A DNA stretch of 64,000 nt from Aerococcaceae bacterium NML190073 (GCA_026131555.1 JAMXJH010000005.1:96889-160888), one strand, 5' to 3'. Shown: positions 17,063-26,643, counted from the stretch's first letter. Numbers and translations are program-made. The notes: generated by a model not told the origin, from the sequence alone.

Positions 17063-19024
17063 CTATTCTCCTGGATATACTTCGTTACTTTCAGCGATTA
17101 CTTCGCCGTTGCGTAATACGCGGTATTGTCCGACACCATTTTCCAAGATGTACAGACGAATTGTGATGTCTTTCGATTCTGTAATTTGTTCTTCAAAAGC
17201 AATGTTGCGAATGTTGTTGCGGTTATCGCCGATATACACTTGAATCGTGTTCGGCAAAGGTTTCTTCTGGTCACGATCGGACGGTGCGTAAACCGGCAAG
17301 TATTCGACATCGATATTGACGATTGTCATCAATTCGCTCACTTTCTCAGGACCTTTGGAAACCGTTACTGTTATTTCATCGCCTTGTCCTAGACTAACGC
17401 CATTCGGCAACGATTGTTCGATAATTCGCCCTTCCGGCACATAATCATCAAACGCTTCTTCAACATGCAAAATCAAACCATACTGATCCGCAAAACGTTG
17501 CGCCATTGCTAACGGTAAGTTATAAAAATCTTGCATACGACTAGAATCCGCCAAAGCGCCGACTGTGAATGTAATCGGCGTCTTATTCGGTACTAGGCGT
17601 GAGCCCGGTTGCTCACTTTGTTCGAGAATTTTACCGATATTTTCCGGTGTGGAAGCGAAGCCTTTGCTTTCGACAATAAAGCCTTTGTCAATCAGTTGTT
17701 TGCGAACCGTTTCATAGTCCATTCCGCGATAATCAAGAATTTCAACTTGCTCTTTTCCGTTGCTGACAACGAGTTCGACACCGGTATTTTTGGCGACGCG
17801 AGTTGAAGCTTTCGGATTCGATTGGATAACGCTGCCTTGCGGCACAGTATCGCTCCACTCTTGTTTTGCATTAGACACGGTTAAGTGATACTTGGCTAGT
17901 AACGCTTCCGCATCGGCTTGCGCCATATTAGTCACATCCGGCACCGCAACATAACGCGTTGCTTGAGTGTACATATAGTAGGTACCCGACACAGATACGA
18001 CTAAGAATATGAGTACCGCAATCACTTTCAAAAACCAGCGATTGCGCTTTGGTTGTGGTGTCATCGGCGCAATCACATCGTAATTATCTTCACGCTCAAT
18101 TGACTTCGGCACTTTTTTCGGAGCGATTGGTTTGATGGGTTGAATGGTGTTCGCACGATTTGACAGTCGCTCATTCGGTTTGAACATTGCTTCGTTCATG
18201 CGACTTGCGCTCAAGCTTGTACTCAAATCCGCCAACATACTTTGAACGGATTCATAACGATGTTCCGGATTTTTCGCCGTGGCGCGCAAAACGACGTTCT
18301 CGAGGCTTTGCGGAACGTATTCCAACGTATCTTTGATGCGTGGAAACTCCTCTTGGAAATGCTTCAACGCGACCGACACTGCCGATTCGCCGTCATAAGG
18401 CACCGTTCCGGTAATCAATTCGTACAACACAACTCCCAGTGCGTAAATATCTGTCCGTGGTGTTGCGTTGCTTCCTCTTGCTTGTTCAGGCGACAAGTAA
18501 TGAACGGAACCGAGCAACGTATTCGTCTGTGTAATGGATGTATCGCTCAATGCAACCGCAATGCCGAAATCCGTGATTTTAACTTCATTGTTGGCTGTAA
18601 TCAAAATATTTTGCGGCTTAATGTCGCGGTGAATAATCTTGTTACGATGGGCGATTTCAATTGCTGCCAAAATTTGGCTCATAATTGACACTACCAATTC
18701 CAAAGAAAGTGGCGCATGCTGACGGATAAACGTCTTCAAGTCCGTTCCTTGCACGTATTCCATGACAATGTATTGTTGTCCTTCTTTTTCTTCAACATCA
18801 TAAATTTCTACAATATTATGGTGCAATAATTGACTGGCAGATACTGCTTCGCGACGGAATCGGCGTACCGCATCCGGATTGTCCTTAAAGTCGAAACGCA
18901 ATACTTTCACTGCAACTTCTCGATCCAAAATCAAATCACGCGCCAAAAATACATTCGCCATTCCGCCTTGCCCGATTGTACCGGTTAGCTCGTAGCGACC
19001 TGATAATTTATCTCCGATTTCCAT
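17063..19024 (-). CDS. prkC: PASTA-domain serine/threonine protein kinase (PrkC/StkP/PknB)
   Basis: Membrane kinase sensing peptidoglycan fragments and controlling division and wall synthesis. 653 residues. The kinase domain (about residues 10-275) has the glycine loop GQGGMANV, the catalytic HRDIKPQN, DFGIA and the activation segment GSVHYLSPEQARG. One membrane helix (VIAVLIFLVVSVSGTYYMY) follows, then three extracellular PASTA repeats of about 65 residues each and a further 90-residue C-terminal region. The ATG at 19024 overlaps the prpC stop by one base (TAATG) and has GGGGAGG 11 nt before it; it also matches the kinase start MEIGDKLSGRYEL. Confidence 0.96.
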   Translation of the reverse strand: MEIGDKLSGRYELTGTIGQGGMANVFLARDLILDREVAVKVLRFDFKDNPDAVRRFRREAVSASQLLHHNIVEIYDVEEKEGQQYIVMEYVQGTDLKTFIRQHAPLSLELVVSIMSQILAAIEIAHRNKIIHRDIKPQNILITANNEVKITDFGIAVALSDTSITQTNTLLGSVHYLSPEQARGSNATPRTDIYALGVVLYELITGTVPYDGESAVSVALKHFQEEFPRIKDTLEYVPQSLENVVLRATAKNPEHRYESVQSMLADLSTSLSASRMNEAMFKPNERLSNRANTIQPIKPIAPKKVPKSIEREDNYDVIAPMTPQPKRNRWFLKVIAVLIFLVVSVSGTYYMYTQATRYVAVPDVTNMAQADAEALLAKYHLTVSNAKQEWSDTVPQGSVIQSNPKASTRVAKNTGVELVVSNGKEQVEILDYRGMDYETVRKQLIDKGFIVESKGFASTPENIGKILEQSEQPGSRLVPNKTPITFTVGALADSSRMQDFYNLPLAMAQRFADQYGLILHVEEAFDDYVPEGRIIEQSLPNGVSLGQGDEITVTVSKGPEKVSELMTIVNIDVEYLPVYAPSDRDQKKPLPNTIQVYIGDNRNNIRNIAFEEQITESKDITIRLYILENGVGQYRVLRNGEVIAESNEVYPGE

Positions 19025-19791
19025 TACGCGAGCACCTCCCCTTCCGGTGAGTGCCATTCTGACACAAGAATAATCGAAATATTGTCGATTCCACCTGCAT
19101 CATTCGCAGCCACAACGAGTTGTTCTCCTAGCGCGCGCAACGAATCGTCGCTCGCAAAACTGTCCAAGTAGTTCAATAACTGCTCATGTGACACCATATT
19201 GGTCAACCCATCAGAGCAAAGCATCAGAATATCCACTTCCTCAACGGGCACCTCCGTTAATTCCGCTTCCACTTCCATCACACCTCCGATTGAGCGTGTA
19301 ACTACATTGCGGTGTGGATGTACTAACCCTTCTTCATGCGTGATTTTGCCACGCTTTATCAATTCGTTGATAAGTGAGTGGTCTTGTGTTAATTGCTTCA
19401 ATGTGCCTGCATGGTAGCTATACGCTCGGCTGTCGCCAACGTGTGCGATTTTGATACAGTCATCAATTACCAAAGCCATCACTAAAGTTGTGCCCATACC
19501 GGCTAATTCGCGGTGTTCTACGGAACGTTGGTAAATCACGCGATTCACCGCCTGTATCACATTTTCGTACCATTGGTTTACGGTTTCTAAAGTCAATGCT
19601 TCGTTCAATCTTTTGAACTGTTCGCCGACGAATTCGCAAGTTTCCTTACTCGCCACATCGCCCGCTTGGTGCCCGCCAACCCCGTCGCACAAGACGAATA
19701 GATGCTGACCATGTCCGTTGACAAAATAGTCCGCATAATCTTGGTTGGTCGCACGTCGTTTACCGATATTTGAATGAACGGTAATCTTCAT
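19024..19791 (-). CDS. prpC: PP2C-type serine/threonine phosphatase PrpC (Stp)
   Basis: Removes phosphate from PrkC and its targets, 255 residues. PPM-family metal-binding motifs are present: RRATNQDYADYF near the start, LCDGVGGHQAGDVAS, GMGTTLVMALV, AHVGDSRAYSY, DHSLINELIKRG, LCSDGLTNMV and GGIDNISIIL. The GGGGTGA ribosome binding site is in place. It is coupled to prkC by a one-base stop-start overlap, so kinase and phosphatase are made together. Confidence 0.96.
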   Translation of the reverse strand: MKITVHSNIGKRRATNQDYADYFVNGHGQHLFVLCDGVGGHQAGDVASKETCEFVGEQFKRLNEALTLETVNQWYENVIQAVNRVIYQRSVEHRELAGMGTTLVMALVIDDCIKIAHVGDSRAYSYHAGTLKQLTQDHSLINELIKRGKITHEEGLVHPHRNVVTRSIGGVMEVEAELTEVPVEEVDILMLCSDGLTNMVSHEQLLNYLDSFASDDSLRALGEQLVVAANDAGGIDNISIILVSEWHSPEGEVLA

Positions 19792-19813
19792 TCTGTCACC
19801 CCATTTTATGTCG

Positions 19814-21172
19814 TTATAATTTCGTTAATCTTCCGATGAAGAAACCATCTGTATGATAATTGTGTGGCAATACTCGGACATAGCCTTCTTCGGTTAAGCA
19901 ATTCGCTGGAATCCCCTCTTCCGCCGTGACCTTCTTCACAACAAAATCATTGCGCTCCTTCATAAAAGTTGCTAATACTTGTTCGTTTTCTGCCAAAGTT
20001 AATGTGCACGTGCTGTAGACAAGTGTACCGCCTTTTTTGAGCAAAGTGGCAACGTGACGCAATAGCGTTAATTGAATCTCAGCTAACGCCTGCACATCTT
20101 CCGGTTGTTTCTCGTATTTAATTTCCGGCTTGCGACGCATTAAGCCTAAACCTGAACACGGCGCATCCAAGTATATCATATCATATAATTGACTAGTATG
20201 CGGTTCAAATTGACTTGCATCCGCAACTTTTAGTGTTACTTTCTCCGTTAAGCCTAGACGCTCCAAATGAGCTTGAACTTTGGCTAGTTTCGCACTTGAA
20301 ATATCAAGCGCCGTCAAATGTCCGTCCTGCAATAATTGGGCAATATGTGTTGCTTTGCCACCCGGCGCTGAACATGCGTCCAAGACGCACTCATTGCCTG
20401 TTAATTGACCCAATGGCGCCACTAGCATTGATGATTCATCTTGAATGGTCAACAACCCCGCCTTAAAGGCGTTCGAATGAATTAAATTCCCCTTCAAACA
20501 ACGAATACCATACGGCGACAAAGCACTAGCTTCCACTTCGAAACCTTCTGCTTGCAATTCCGCTACAATCCGTTCCCGCCCTTCCGGCGATGTACTGATT
20601 CTGGCAGAGAGAATCGGCTTTTCTAATAAGCTGGCAAGAATGCGTGCTACTTCCTCTTTTGAAAATTGACACAATAAATCCGCCACAATCCATGGTTGTA
20701 CGCTGTATTGCACCGCTAAGCGTTCCGCAACCGTTTCACATTGTTCAAAGGAAGGCAACTCCTCGCGCATGACCTTCCGCAAAATCGCATTCACAAAATT
20801 TCCCAACGCTTGATGTCCGTTTAACTTAGCAATTTTCACAGCTTCATTGAGTACGGCATGGGCAGGAATACGTTCCAAATACACCAGTTGATACACGCTC
20901 ATCCGCAATAAACTGCGAACCCATGCGTCCATTTTTTTGCCGTGGATAGCCGATTGAAGATAGTAATCGAGCGTTAGGCGACGTTGAATAGTGCCGTACA
21001 CTAATTGAACGAGCAACTGATTATCACGTTCATCCAATTGAGATTGTTTCAAGAATCGGTCGATAAGCACATTTGAATACTCACCTTGATTATCCACCTT
21101 ATCTAATAGTTGCAACGCTTGCCAACGCACATTTTGTGCAAGCTTTTGTTGCGCTTGTTTCTTAATTTTCAT
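19814..21172 (-). CDS. rsmB: 16S rRNA (cytosine-967-C5)-methyltransferase RsmB
   Basis: S-adenosylmethionine-dependent methyltransferase of the Fmu/Sun family, 452 residues. An N-terminal NusB-like helical domain (ALQLLDKVDNQGEYSNVLID) comes first. The catalytic domain has VLDACSAPGGKATHIAQLL (motif I), DAPCSGLGLMRRKPEIKY (catalytic motif IV) and LVYSTCTLTLAENEQVL (second cysteine, motif VI). It starts 7 nt after fmt with a weak ribosome binding site, which suggests coupling. Confidence 0.96.
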   Translation of the reverse strand: MKIKKQAQQKLAQNVRWQALQLLDKVDNQGEYSNVLIDRFLKQSQLDERDNQLLVQLVYGTIQRRLTLDYYLQSAIHGKKMDAWVRSLLRMSVYQLVYLERIPAHAVLNEAVKIAKLNGHQALGNFVNAILRKVMREELPSFEQCETVAERLAVQYSVQPWIVADLLCQFSKEEVARILASLLEKPILSARISTSPEGRERIVAELQAEGFEVEASALSPYGIRCLKGNLIHSNAFKAGLLTIQDESSMLVAPLGQLTGNECVLDACSAPGGKATHIAQLLQDGHLTALDISSAKLAKVQAHLERLGLTEKVTLKVADASQFEPHTSQLYDMIYLDAPCSGLGLMRRKPEIKYEKQPEDVQALAEIQLTLLRHVATLLKKGGTLVYSTCTLTLAENEQVLATFMKERNDFVVKKVTAEEGIPANCLTEEGYVRVLPHNYHTDGFFIGRLTKL

Positions 21173-21179
21173 AGTCGAA

Positions 21180-22145
21180 TCAACTTTCTATTTCTTCTTG
21201 CATCGTAAATTGTTTGCCAATAATGCTTTCAGCTGTATTGCCATTGAGATACTTCTCGATTGTCAGACGCTTTTTGCCACTTTCTTGCCATTCTGAAATG
21301 GCATAGTGCGTATTGTCAGCACATTGCACAACGAGTTGATTGCGTTTAATTGCCACAATGGTACCGACTTCTGCGGCGCTACTCGGATAGTCAATTGGCT
21401 GCCCGGTCCAAATTTTGACACGAGCATTGTCTAAATAAGTATACGTTGACGGAAAAGGTCTGAACGCGCGCACATGGCAGTCGATTCTCTCCGCTGTTTG
21501 CGTCCAATCGAGTTGCTCTTGTTCCTTTGTTATCTGTGGCGAAAATGTTACCAGTTCCGGGTCTTGTTTGACGGCTGTAATTTCGTTGCTAAACAACTTC
21601 ACGAGAGTATCCAATAAAAGTTCCCGTCCCATAATTGCCAGTTTCTCGAACATCATGCCGACATCATCTGTTTTTTCGATGATGCATGGACGCTGTGCCA
21701 GAACATCTCCGGCGTCCATTTGGCGCGTCATGTACATGATAGATACGCCTGTTTCGCTGTCGCCATTCCAAATCGCATAATGAATCGGCGCACCTCCGCG
21801 ATACTTCGGCAAAAGCGATGCATGCACATTGATGGCTGTGTACGGTGTTGAATTGATAAGGCGCGTTGGAATGAATTGCCCGTAGGCAGCGGTCACAATC
21901 AAATCAGCCCCTAAGCCCATCAATTCTTCTAGTTCCGGTGAGCCGGAAATTTTTTCAGGTTGGTAAACCGGAATATCGTACGCTAATGCCAATTGCTTAA
22001 CCGGTGGTAGTGTCAGCACTTTTTTGCGACCAACCGGACGATCCGGTTGTGTGACGACCGCAATCACTTCATACGGGCTCTGTAATAAGCCGGCTAGAAT
22101 TTCTACCGCGAATTGCGGCGTCCCCATAAAAATGATTTTCTTCAT
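21180..22145 (-). CDS. fmt: Methionyl-tRNA formyltransferase
   Basis: Formylates initiator Met-tRNA with 10-formyl-tetrahydrofolate, 321 residues. It starts MKKIIFMGTPQFAVEILAGL and has the catalytic segment NVHASLLPKYRGGAPIHYAI (Asn and His of the formyltransferase site), followed by MDAGDVL. The C-terminal OB-like tRNA-binding domain is complete. GGAGGT precedes the ATG. The usual neighbour def (peptide deformylase) is missing between priA and fmt. Confidence 0.97.
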   Translation of the reverse strand: MKKIIFMGTPQFAVEILAGLLQSPYEVIAVVTQPDRPVGRKKVLTLPPVKQLALAYDIPVYQPEKISGSPELEELMGLGADLIVTAAYGQFIPTRLINSTPYTAINVHASLLPKYRGGAPIHYAIWNGDSETGVSIMYMTRQMDAGDVLAQRPCIIEKTDDVGMMFEKLAIMGRELLLDTLVKLFSNEITAVKQDPELVTFSPQITKEQEQLDWTQTAERIDCHVRAFRPFPSTYTYLDNARVKIWTGQPIDYPSSAAEVGTIVAIKRNQLVVQCADNTHYAISEWQESGKKRLTIEKYLNGNTAESIIGKQFTMQEEIES

Positions 22146-22203
22146 ATTATCGTACCTCCATTATTGAGTTGACTTTGTCTTGCTGATTAGCCAGAGGGTA
22201 GCA

Positions 22204-24612
22204 TTACATAAAGCCCAATGGCTCATGGTCAATATTAATATATACACCCTGCCTGCTTGCTTGTTGCGCTGCTTCTAACACTTGATTCAAACGCTCCTGA
22301 ATCAATGTCTTATCTTTATACTTTAACAAAATTTGAAAATAGTACGATTCATTCAGTTTGGCGATTGCTCCGCGACTAGGTCCTAACAACAGCAGTTGCC
22401 CTGCTTGTTCCAAATGGGCATCATAAAGTGCTGCTTTGAGTTCATAAATCTTTTGGTTGGCAGCGGCTTGATTTTTGCTGGCAACTGTAATTAAAGTTGT
22501 ATAGTAGTACGGCGGGTAATTCCCAAGATGTCGACGTTTCATTTCATAGAAGAAGAAAGACTCGTAATCATGGCGCTTGGCAAATTGCATCACATAATGC
22601 TCCGGATTATACGTTTGAATCATAACTTCTCCTTTGAAACGCCCACGCCCGGTTCTTCCCGCTACTTGCGTCAATAATTGAAACGTCTTTTCACTCGCTC
22701 GGAAATCAGGTAAATTCAAAGCCGTATCCGCATTGATGACGCCGACCAATGTCACTTTCTCAAAGTCCAATCCTTTAGCAATCATTTGTGTTCCAAGCAG
22801 AATGTCTGCTTCATGATTTGCAAATTGATTCAACAATCGTTCGTGGTCGCCTTTGCGTCGCGTCGTATCTACATCCATCCGAATCACGCGAGCCTGTGGG
22901 TACAAACGCGCTAAGGTTTCTGCTACTTTTTGTGTGCCGAGTCCATGCGTACGCAAATATTCACTCTGGCATTGCGGACACTGCTGCGCAACCGGTTCGT
23001 GATAATCACAATAATGACATTTCAAACGATGTTCATGCTTATGGTAAGTAAGCGAAATATCGCAACGTGGACATTGGAAGACATAGCCACATTCGCGGCA
23101 CAACATATAAGACGCATACCCGCGGCGATTCAACAATAAGACCACTTGCTCACCCTTGACCAAACGATTCGCAATCCCCTCTTGCAAAATCGTTGACAAC
23201 TCATCGGCAGTTTGCGAAACAACTTGCTGCGTCATGTCAATAATGTTAACCGGAGGCAGCGGCGTTTGGTTCACTCTTTGCGTCAACTGAATCAATTCGT
23301 ATTTACCCACTTGCGCGCGTGAACGACTCTCTAAAGACGGAGTTGCGCTACCTAACACTAGCGGACAATGATGACACTGACTGCGCCACAGCGCAACATC
23401 GCGCGCATGATAACGTGGTGTATCCGCCTGTTTATACGTCGTTTCATGTTCTTCGTCGATAATTAGAATTCCAATATTTTGCACAGGAGCAAAAATCGAT
23501 GACCGTGCGCCCACCACAATCGTCGCCTCACCACGACTAATTCGACGCCACTCATCATATTTCTCGCTCGTTGACAAACCGGAATGCAACACTGCTACAC
23601 CTGATTGAAAACGCCCTTTGACTTGGTTAACCATCTGCGGCGTCAAGGCAATCTCCGGCACCAACAAAATAGCTCCTTTACCCGATTGACGTGCTCGATC
23701 CATCAACTGTAAATAAATTTCCGTCTTCCCGCTACCGGTAACCCCTTCTAATAAGAAAGTGCGGCTGTCTGCATCTTGCATCGCTCGCTCAATTTTGTCA
23801 TAAGCCGTTTGCTGTTGTGCGGTAAATGCACGCTTCTGTGTTAATTTGAATTCACTATGCGCAAAAGGATCACGATATGCCTGTTGCTCGAACTTCAATA
23901 AGATCCCCTTATCAATCGCCGATTTAATCGTCGCCTGACTAACTTGAGCCAATTCGCTCAGTTCTTTGTAAGTAAACTGCACCATGGCTGTTTCTAACAA
24001 AAAAGCCACCAACTGCTTCAACTTAGGTGAGCGTTTGCCCATTTCAGCCAAAACAGTTTGCAACTCGCTCGTAGAGAGTGCGCTTTTGACATATGTAATC
24101 ATCTTGACGGTCGCTTGGTCTGCGACTCGATATTCCAAAGCAATGACGCCTTTATCTAGCAAATCCTTAATGACTGCCTTCGGCAACAAATGCTCTAATT
24201 CTTCCTTATCAATCACTGTCCCTTGAACATTGCTGATTTTTTCTGCAAAAAGTGCCGGTTGTTGAATAATAAACACATTCTGGTACTTGACTTTCAACAT
24301 ATTCGGCAACATCGCTTGCAAAATGGAAATACGAAACGCCTGTAAATGTTCCGCCAAATAATCGCTTAAATTCAATAATTCCTCGTTGAGAAAAGATTCA
24401 TAGTCAAGGAGCGCTGTAATCGGCTTAAGCTTGGATTCAAATGTTGATTGCTCTTCAATTGCCACGACAAAACCTAGTAATTGCCTTGGACCGAAAGGAA
24501 CCTGGACACGCATACCCAATTGCACCAATGGCGCTAATTCATTCGGAATCTCATAATCAAACGGTCGATTCACCTGCGCCGAAGGAATATCCACAATTAC
24601 CTTCACAATCAT
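22204..24612 (-). CDS. priA: Primosomal replication restart helicase PriA
   Basis: Reloads the replisome at collapsed forks, about 802 residues. The N-terminal DNA-binding domain starts VKVIVDIPSAQVNRPFDYEI. The helicase core has Walker A EGVTGSGKTEIYLQL, DEEH box LIIDEEHETTYKQ and QMIAKGLDFEKVTLVG. The zinc-binding insert is rich in paired cysteines (CRECGYVFQCPRC, then CHYC and CPQCQ). The start is not certain: ATG at 24612 touches AAGGAG with no spacer, but an AAAGGGG lies 8 nt upstream; a GTG two codons later (24606) has ideal spacing. Confidence 0.95.
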   Translation of the reverse strand: MIVKVIVDIPSAQVNRPFDYEIPNELAPLVQLGMRVQVPFGPRQLLGFVVAIEEQSTFESKLKPITALLDYESFLNEELLNLSDYLAEHLQAFRISILQAMLPNMLKVKYQNVFIIQQPALFAEKISNVQGTVIDKEELEHLLPKAVIKDLLDKGVIALEYRVADQATVKMITYVKSALSTSELQTVLAEMGKRSPKLKQLVAFLLETAMVQFTYKELSELAQVSQATIKSAIDKGILLKFEQQAYRDPFAHSEFKLTQKRAFTAQQQTAYDKIERAMQDADSRTFLLEGVTGSGKTEIYLQLMDRARQSGKGAILLVPEIALTPQMVNQVKGRFQSGVAVLHSGLSTSEKYDEWRRISRGEATIVVGARSSIFAPVQNIGILIIDEEHETTYKQADTPRYHARDVALWRSQCHHCPLVLGSATPSLESRSRAQVGKYELIQLTQRVNQTPLPPVNIIDMTQQVVSQTADELSTILQEGIANRLVKGEQVVLLLNRRGYASYMLCRECGYVFQCPRCDISLTYHKHEHRLKCHYCDYHEPVAQQCPQCQSEYLRTHGLGTQKVAETLARLYPQARVIRMDVDTTRRKGDHERLLNQFANHEADILLGTQMIAKGLDFEKVTLVGVINADTALNLPDFRASEKTFQLLTQVAGRTGRGRFKGEVMIQTYNPEHYVMQFAKRHDYESFFFYEMKRRHLGNYPPYYYTTLITVASKNQAAANQKIYELKAALYDAHLEQAGQLLLLGPSRGAIAKLNESYYFQILLKYKDKTLIQERLNQVLEAAQQASRQGVYINIDHEPLGFM

Positions 24613-24639
24613 CTCCTTCACCCCTTTCTCCTGTCTAAC

Positions 24640-24690
24640 AAAAAAGCCACTATGCCCAAAAGTTAACAATCTAACTTTTCATAGTAGCTC
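24640..24690 (-). terminator. Terminator after rpoZ
   Basis: On the minus strand AGCTACTATG and CATAGTGGCT pair, with an inner AAGTTA/TAACTT stem, then T6. Only about 28 nt separate it from the priA start, so priA is expressed by read-through or from a promoter inside this region. Confidence 0.82.
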
Positions 24691-24699
24691 CCCATTCGA

Positions 24700-24897
24700 C
24701 TAATCTTCTTGGATATATAATTGGTCGGCAATCACTTCTTCCAGCGCTTTACCTACCGTTTTGACAGATTGATACTTCTCTAATTGCATATCATGGTTAA
24801 CTTGCATGTCTTTAGAACGTTTCCCTGCCAAAATAATTAGGCTGTATTTGGATGGAACTTTCGCAAGTAAATTGTCAATAGATGGATATAACATCAT
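24700..24897 (-). CDS. rpoZ: DNA-directed RNA polymerase subunit omega
   Basis: 65-residue subunit that helps assemble RNA polymerase. Family features are MLYPSIDNLLAKVPSKYSLIILAGKRS near the start and KTVGKALEEVIAD. Two ATG codons stand side by side (24897 and 24894); GGAGG is 9-12 nt upstream of them. It follows gmk after 2 nt, as in most Firmicutes. coaBC, which usually follows, is absent. Confidence 0.94.
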   Translation of the reverse strand: MMLYPSIDNLLAKVPSKYSLIILAGKRSKDMQVNHDMQLEKYQSVKTVGKALEEVIADQLYIQED

Positions 24898-24899
24898 TG

Positions 24900-25535
24900 T
24901 TAGTACTCCTCCTTCTGGAAATAATTATGGATTTCCGCTTTAATCTGGTCAATTACGCGATCCACTTTCAAATGCTCACTTTGAATTATTGCATTAATTT
25001 TGTTCACAGCATTGTCAACTTTATCATTCACAACCACATAATCATAATGTTGCATCAATTCAATCTCTTCACGCGCCATTCGCATGCGCTCATAAATTAC
25101 AGCTGCATCATCCGTTCCGCGTCCCGTTATCCGCGATTCCAATTCTTTCAAATTAGGTGGTGCTAAGAAAATAAATACGCCCTCCGGCATGCGTTCACGA
25201 ACTTTCAATGCGCCTTGCACTTCAATCTCAAGGAAAACATCATTCCCGGCCGCCAAATTCTCTTCAATCTTCTGAATTGGTGTTCCATAATAGTTGCCGA
25301 CATATTCGGCATGTTCAAGTAAAGCATTCGTTTCAATTAAATGCTCAAATTCCTCACGCGATACGAAATAATAATCCTTTCCGTCTACCTCTCCCGGACG
25401 CATTGCCCGCGTCGTTGCAGACACCGAATAAACATAATTAAAGATATTATTTTTGAATACTGCTGCACGAACTGTTCCTTTTCCAACCCCTGACGGCCCT
25501 GAAAGAACAATTAGCAGTCCTCTTGTGTTTGCCAT
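24900..25535 (-). CDS. gmk: Guanylate kinase
   Basis: Phosphorylates GMP to GDP, 211 residues. It has P-loop [13 protein letters not shown], the GMP-binding segments [22 protein letters not shown] and [11 protein letters not shown], and the typical C-terminus. The ATG at 25535 is chosen because CGGAGGG lies 6 nt upstream and [16 protein letters not shown] matches family starts; an earlier ATG at 25565 adds ten residues without support. First gene of the long minus-strand block. Confidence 0.96.
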   Translation of the reverse strand: MANTRGLLIVLSGPSGVGKGTVRAAVFKNNIFNYVYSVSATTRAMRPGEVDGKDYYFVSREEFEHLIETNALLEHAEYVGNYYGTPIQKIEENLAAGNDVFLEIEVQGALKVRERMPEGVFIFLAPPNLKELESRITGRGTDDAAVIYERMRMAREEIELMQHYDYVVVNDKVDNAVNKINAIIQSEHLKVDRVIDQIKAEIHNYFQKEEY

Positions 25536-25574
25536 GGATACCCTCCGTTGCTCTACCTGATTCATATAGAACTA

Positions 25575-25583
25575 ATCTTATCA
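25575..25583 (-). promoter_or_regulatory. Extended -10 promoter upstream of gmk
   Basis: TGATAAGAT on the minus strand is an extended -10. No clear -35 is seen 17-18 nt upstream. It is 40 nt before the gmk start. Confidence 0.4.
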
Positions 25584-25701
25584 CAAATCACAGCTAGATA
25601 AAAGCTAACTTCTATAAATTATGCGAATTCTTTCCTTATAAAAATTTCCTTCTCAAGCAATCTCTTCCCTCAACGCACTATTCATCCGAATTATTTTGTG
25701 A

Positions 25702-25741
25702 TAGAATTGGAATGTTAATTACTTTGATAATCAAAGTAATT
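25702..25741 (+). promoter_or_regulatory. Promoter -10 with an operator-like palindrome, upstream of the Pr6Pr gene
   Basis: TGATAGAAT at 25699-25707 is an extended -10. Directly after the expected start point lies a perfect dyad, 25717-25741, with 11-base arms AATTACTTTGA and TCAAAGTAATT around TAA. Its core TTTGATAATCAAA fits, as I recall it, the FabT (MarR-family) operator of streptococci and enterococci. Position over the start of transcription suggests repression. Confidence 0.6.
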
Positions 25742-25795
25742 GAGGTTAAACTGATCCCCTCAGTCTAAATTTCATATGAAGAAAGCAGGTTGTTT

Positions 25796-26434
25796 ATGTC
25801 CAAACTCATTTATCGTTTATTGATTGTTGCTCTCAGCATTACTGGCTTAGTAGCGCAAATGTATCCAAATAAGTTCTACAATTTGACTTATTACACCACG
25901 CAATCAAGCATTATTGTTATGTTATTTTTTGCATACACGGCTTATTTGATGTTCAGTCGGCAGTTCGAACGTTTGCATAGCAGCAACTTTTTGCGATTAA
26001 AAGGCGGTGTAACCATTATGATCGCCTTAACATTTCTTGTCTATGCCATTCTGTTGGCACCACAAGCATCCCCAGAAGATTTCCATACAATCAACAATTA
26101 CACTCTCCACTACATTGTGCCCGTAATGGTAATTCTTGATTGGTTAGTCCTGGATAAAGGTTGGCATTATCGGGCGATTGAACCTTTGACATGGGCAATC
26201 GTTCCAATTATCTATCTCATCTTCTCGCTAATTAAAGGTTATATTTTACGCATCCCGATTCCTGAAGCGAAGCACAGTCCATACCCATATTTCTTCCTCA
26301 ATGTCGACAAATCCGGCTGGCAAACAGTCTTAACTTATATCTTGGTCATCGCAATTTTCTATATCGTTTCCGGCTACCTTATGCTCGCCGTTAAGAAAAT
26401 GCAAGCAACTTTCACTCAACACATGACAAAATAG
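25796..26434 (+). CDS. Pr6Pr family membrane protein
   Basis: 212 residues with six predicted membrane helices, beginning with LIYRLLIVALSITGLVAQMY. YYTTQSSIIVMLFFAY and NNYTLHYIVPVMVILDWLV are characteristic of Pr6Pr-like proteins (related to FAR-17a/AIG1). Conserved polar residues lie in or next to helices (Thr-Gln-Ser, His of LHYIVP). The role in bacteria is unknown; eukaryotic relatives include fatty-acid ester hydrolases. The ATG at 25796 has a weak AAGCAGG site; a TTG two codons earlier is less likely. It stands alone with its own operator-like palindrome and terminator. Confidence 0.7.
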   Translation: MSKLIYRLLIVALSITGLVAQMYPNKFYNLTYYTTQSSIIVMLFFAYTAYLMFSRQFERLHSSNFLRLKGGVTIMIALTFLVYAILLAPQASPEDFHTINNYTLHYIVPVMVILDWLVLDKGWHYRAIEPLTWAIVPIIYLIFSLIKGYILRIPIPEAKHSPYPYFFLNVDKSGWQTVLTYILVIAIFYIVSGYLMLAVKKMQATFTQHMTK

Positions 26435-26455
26435 GGTTTCACACCCTAGTTTTTG
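26432..26455 (+). terminator. Terminator after the Pr6Pr gene
   Basis: TAGGGT and ACCCTA pair around TTCAC and are followed by GTTTTTG. The stem overlaps the stop codon. Confidence 0.75.
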
Positions 26456-26503
26456 TATGTATAAGAGCGGAACAAAGATTCGCTAGCATTTACCTACAAG
26501 TTA

Positions 26504-26561
26504 TGGCATAATATTAGCGTGCTTGAAGAAAGCAAACTTGATTTAGTAGCAGCTTTCTTTT
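26504..26561 (+). promoter_or_regulatory. Possible promoter and attenuator-like hairpin upstream of gpsB
   Basis: TGGCATAAT (26504-26512) could be an extended -10. About 14 nt further, AAGAAAGC and GCTTTCTT form a hairpin followed by TTG only. The 5' region of gpsB (26456-26643) holds no other clear signal. Confidence 0.3.
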
Positions 26562-26643
26562 GCTATTCAATCCTAATCATAGTAAACTAAAGATAGAATA
26601 GACATTTATTTAATGAAACAATCTAACACAAGAGGTGAACCCC

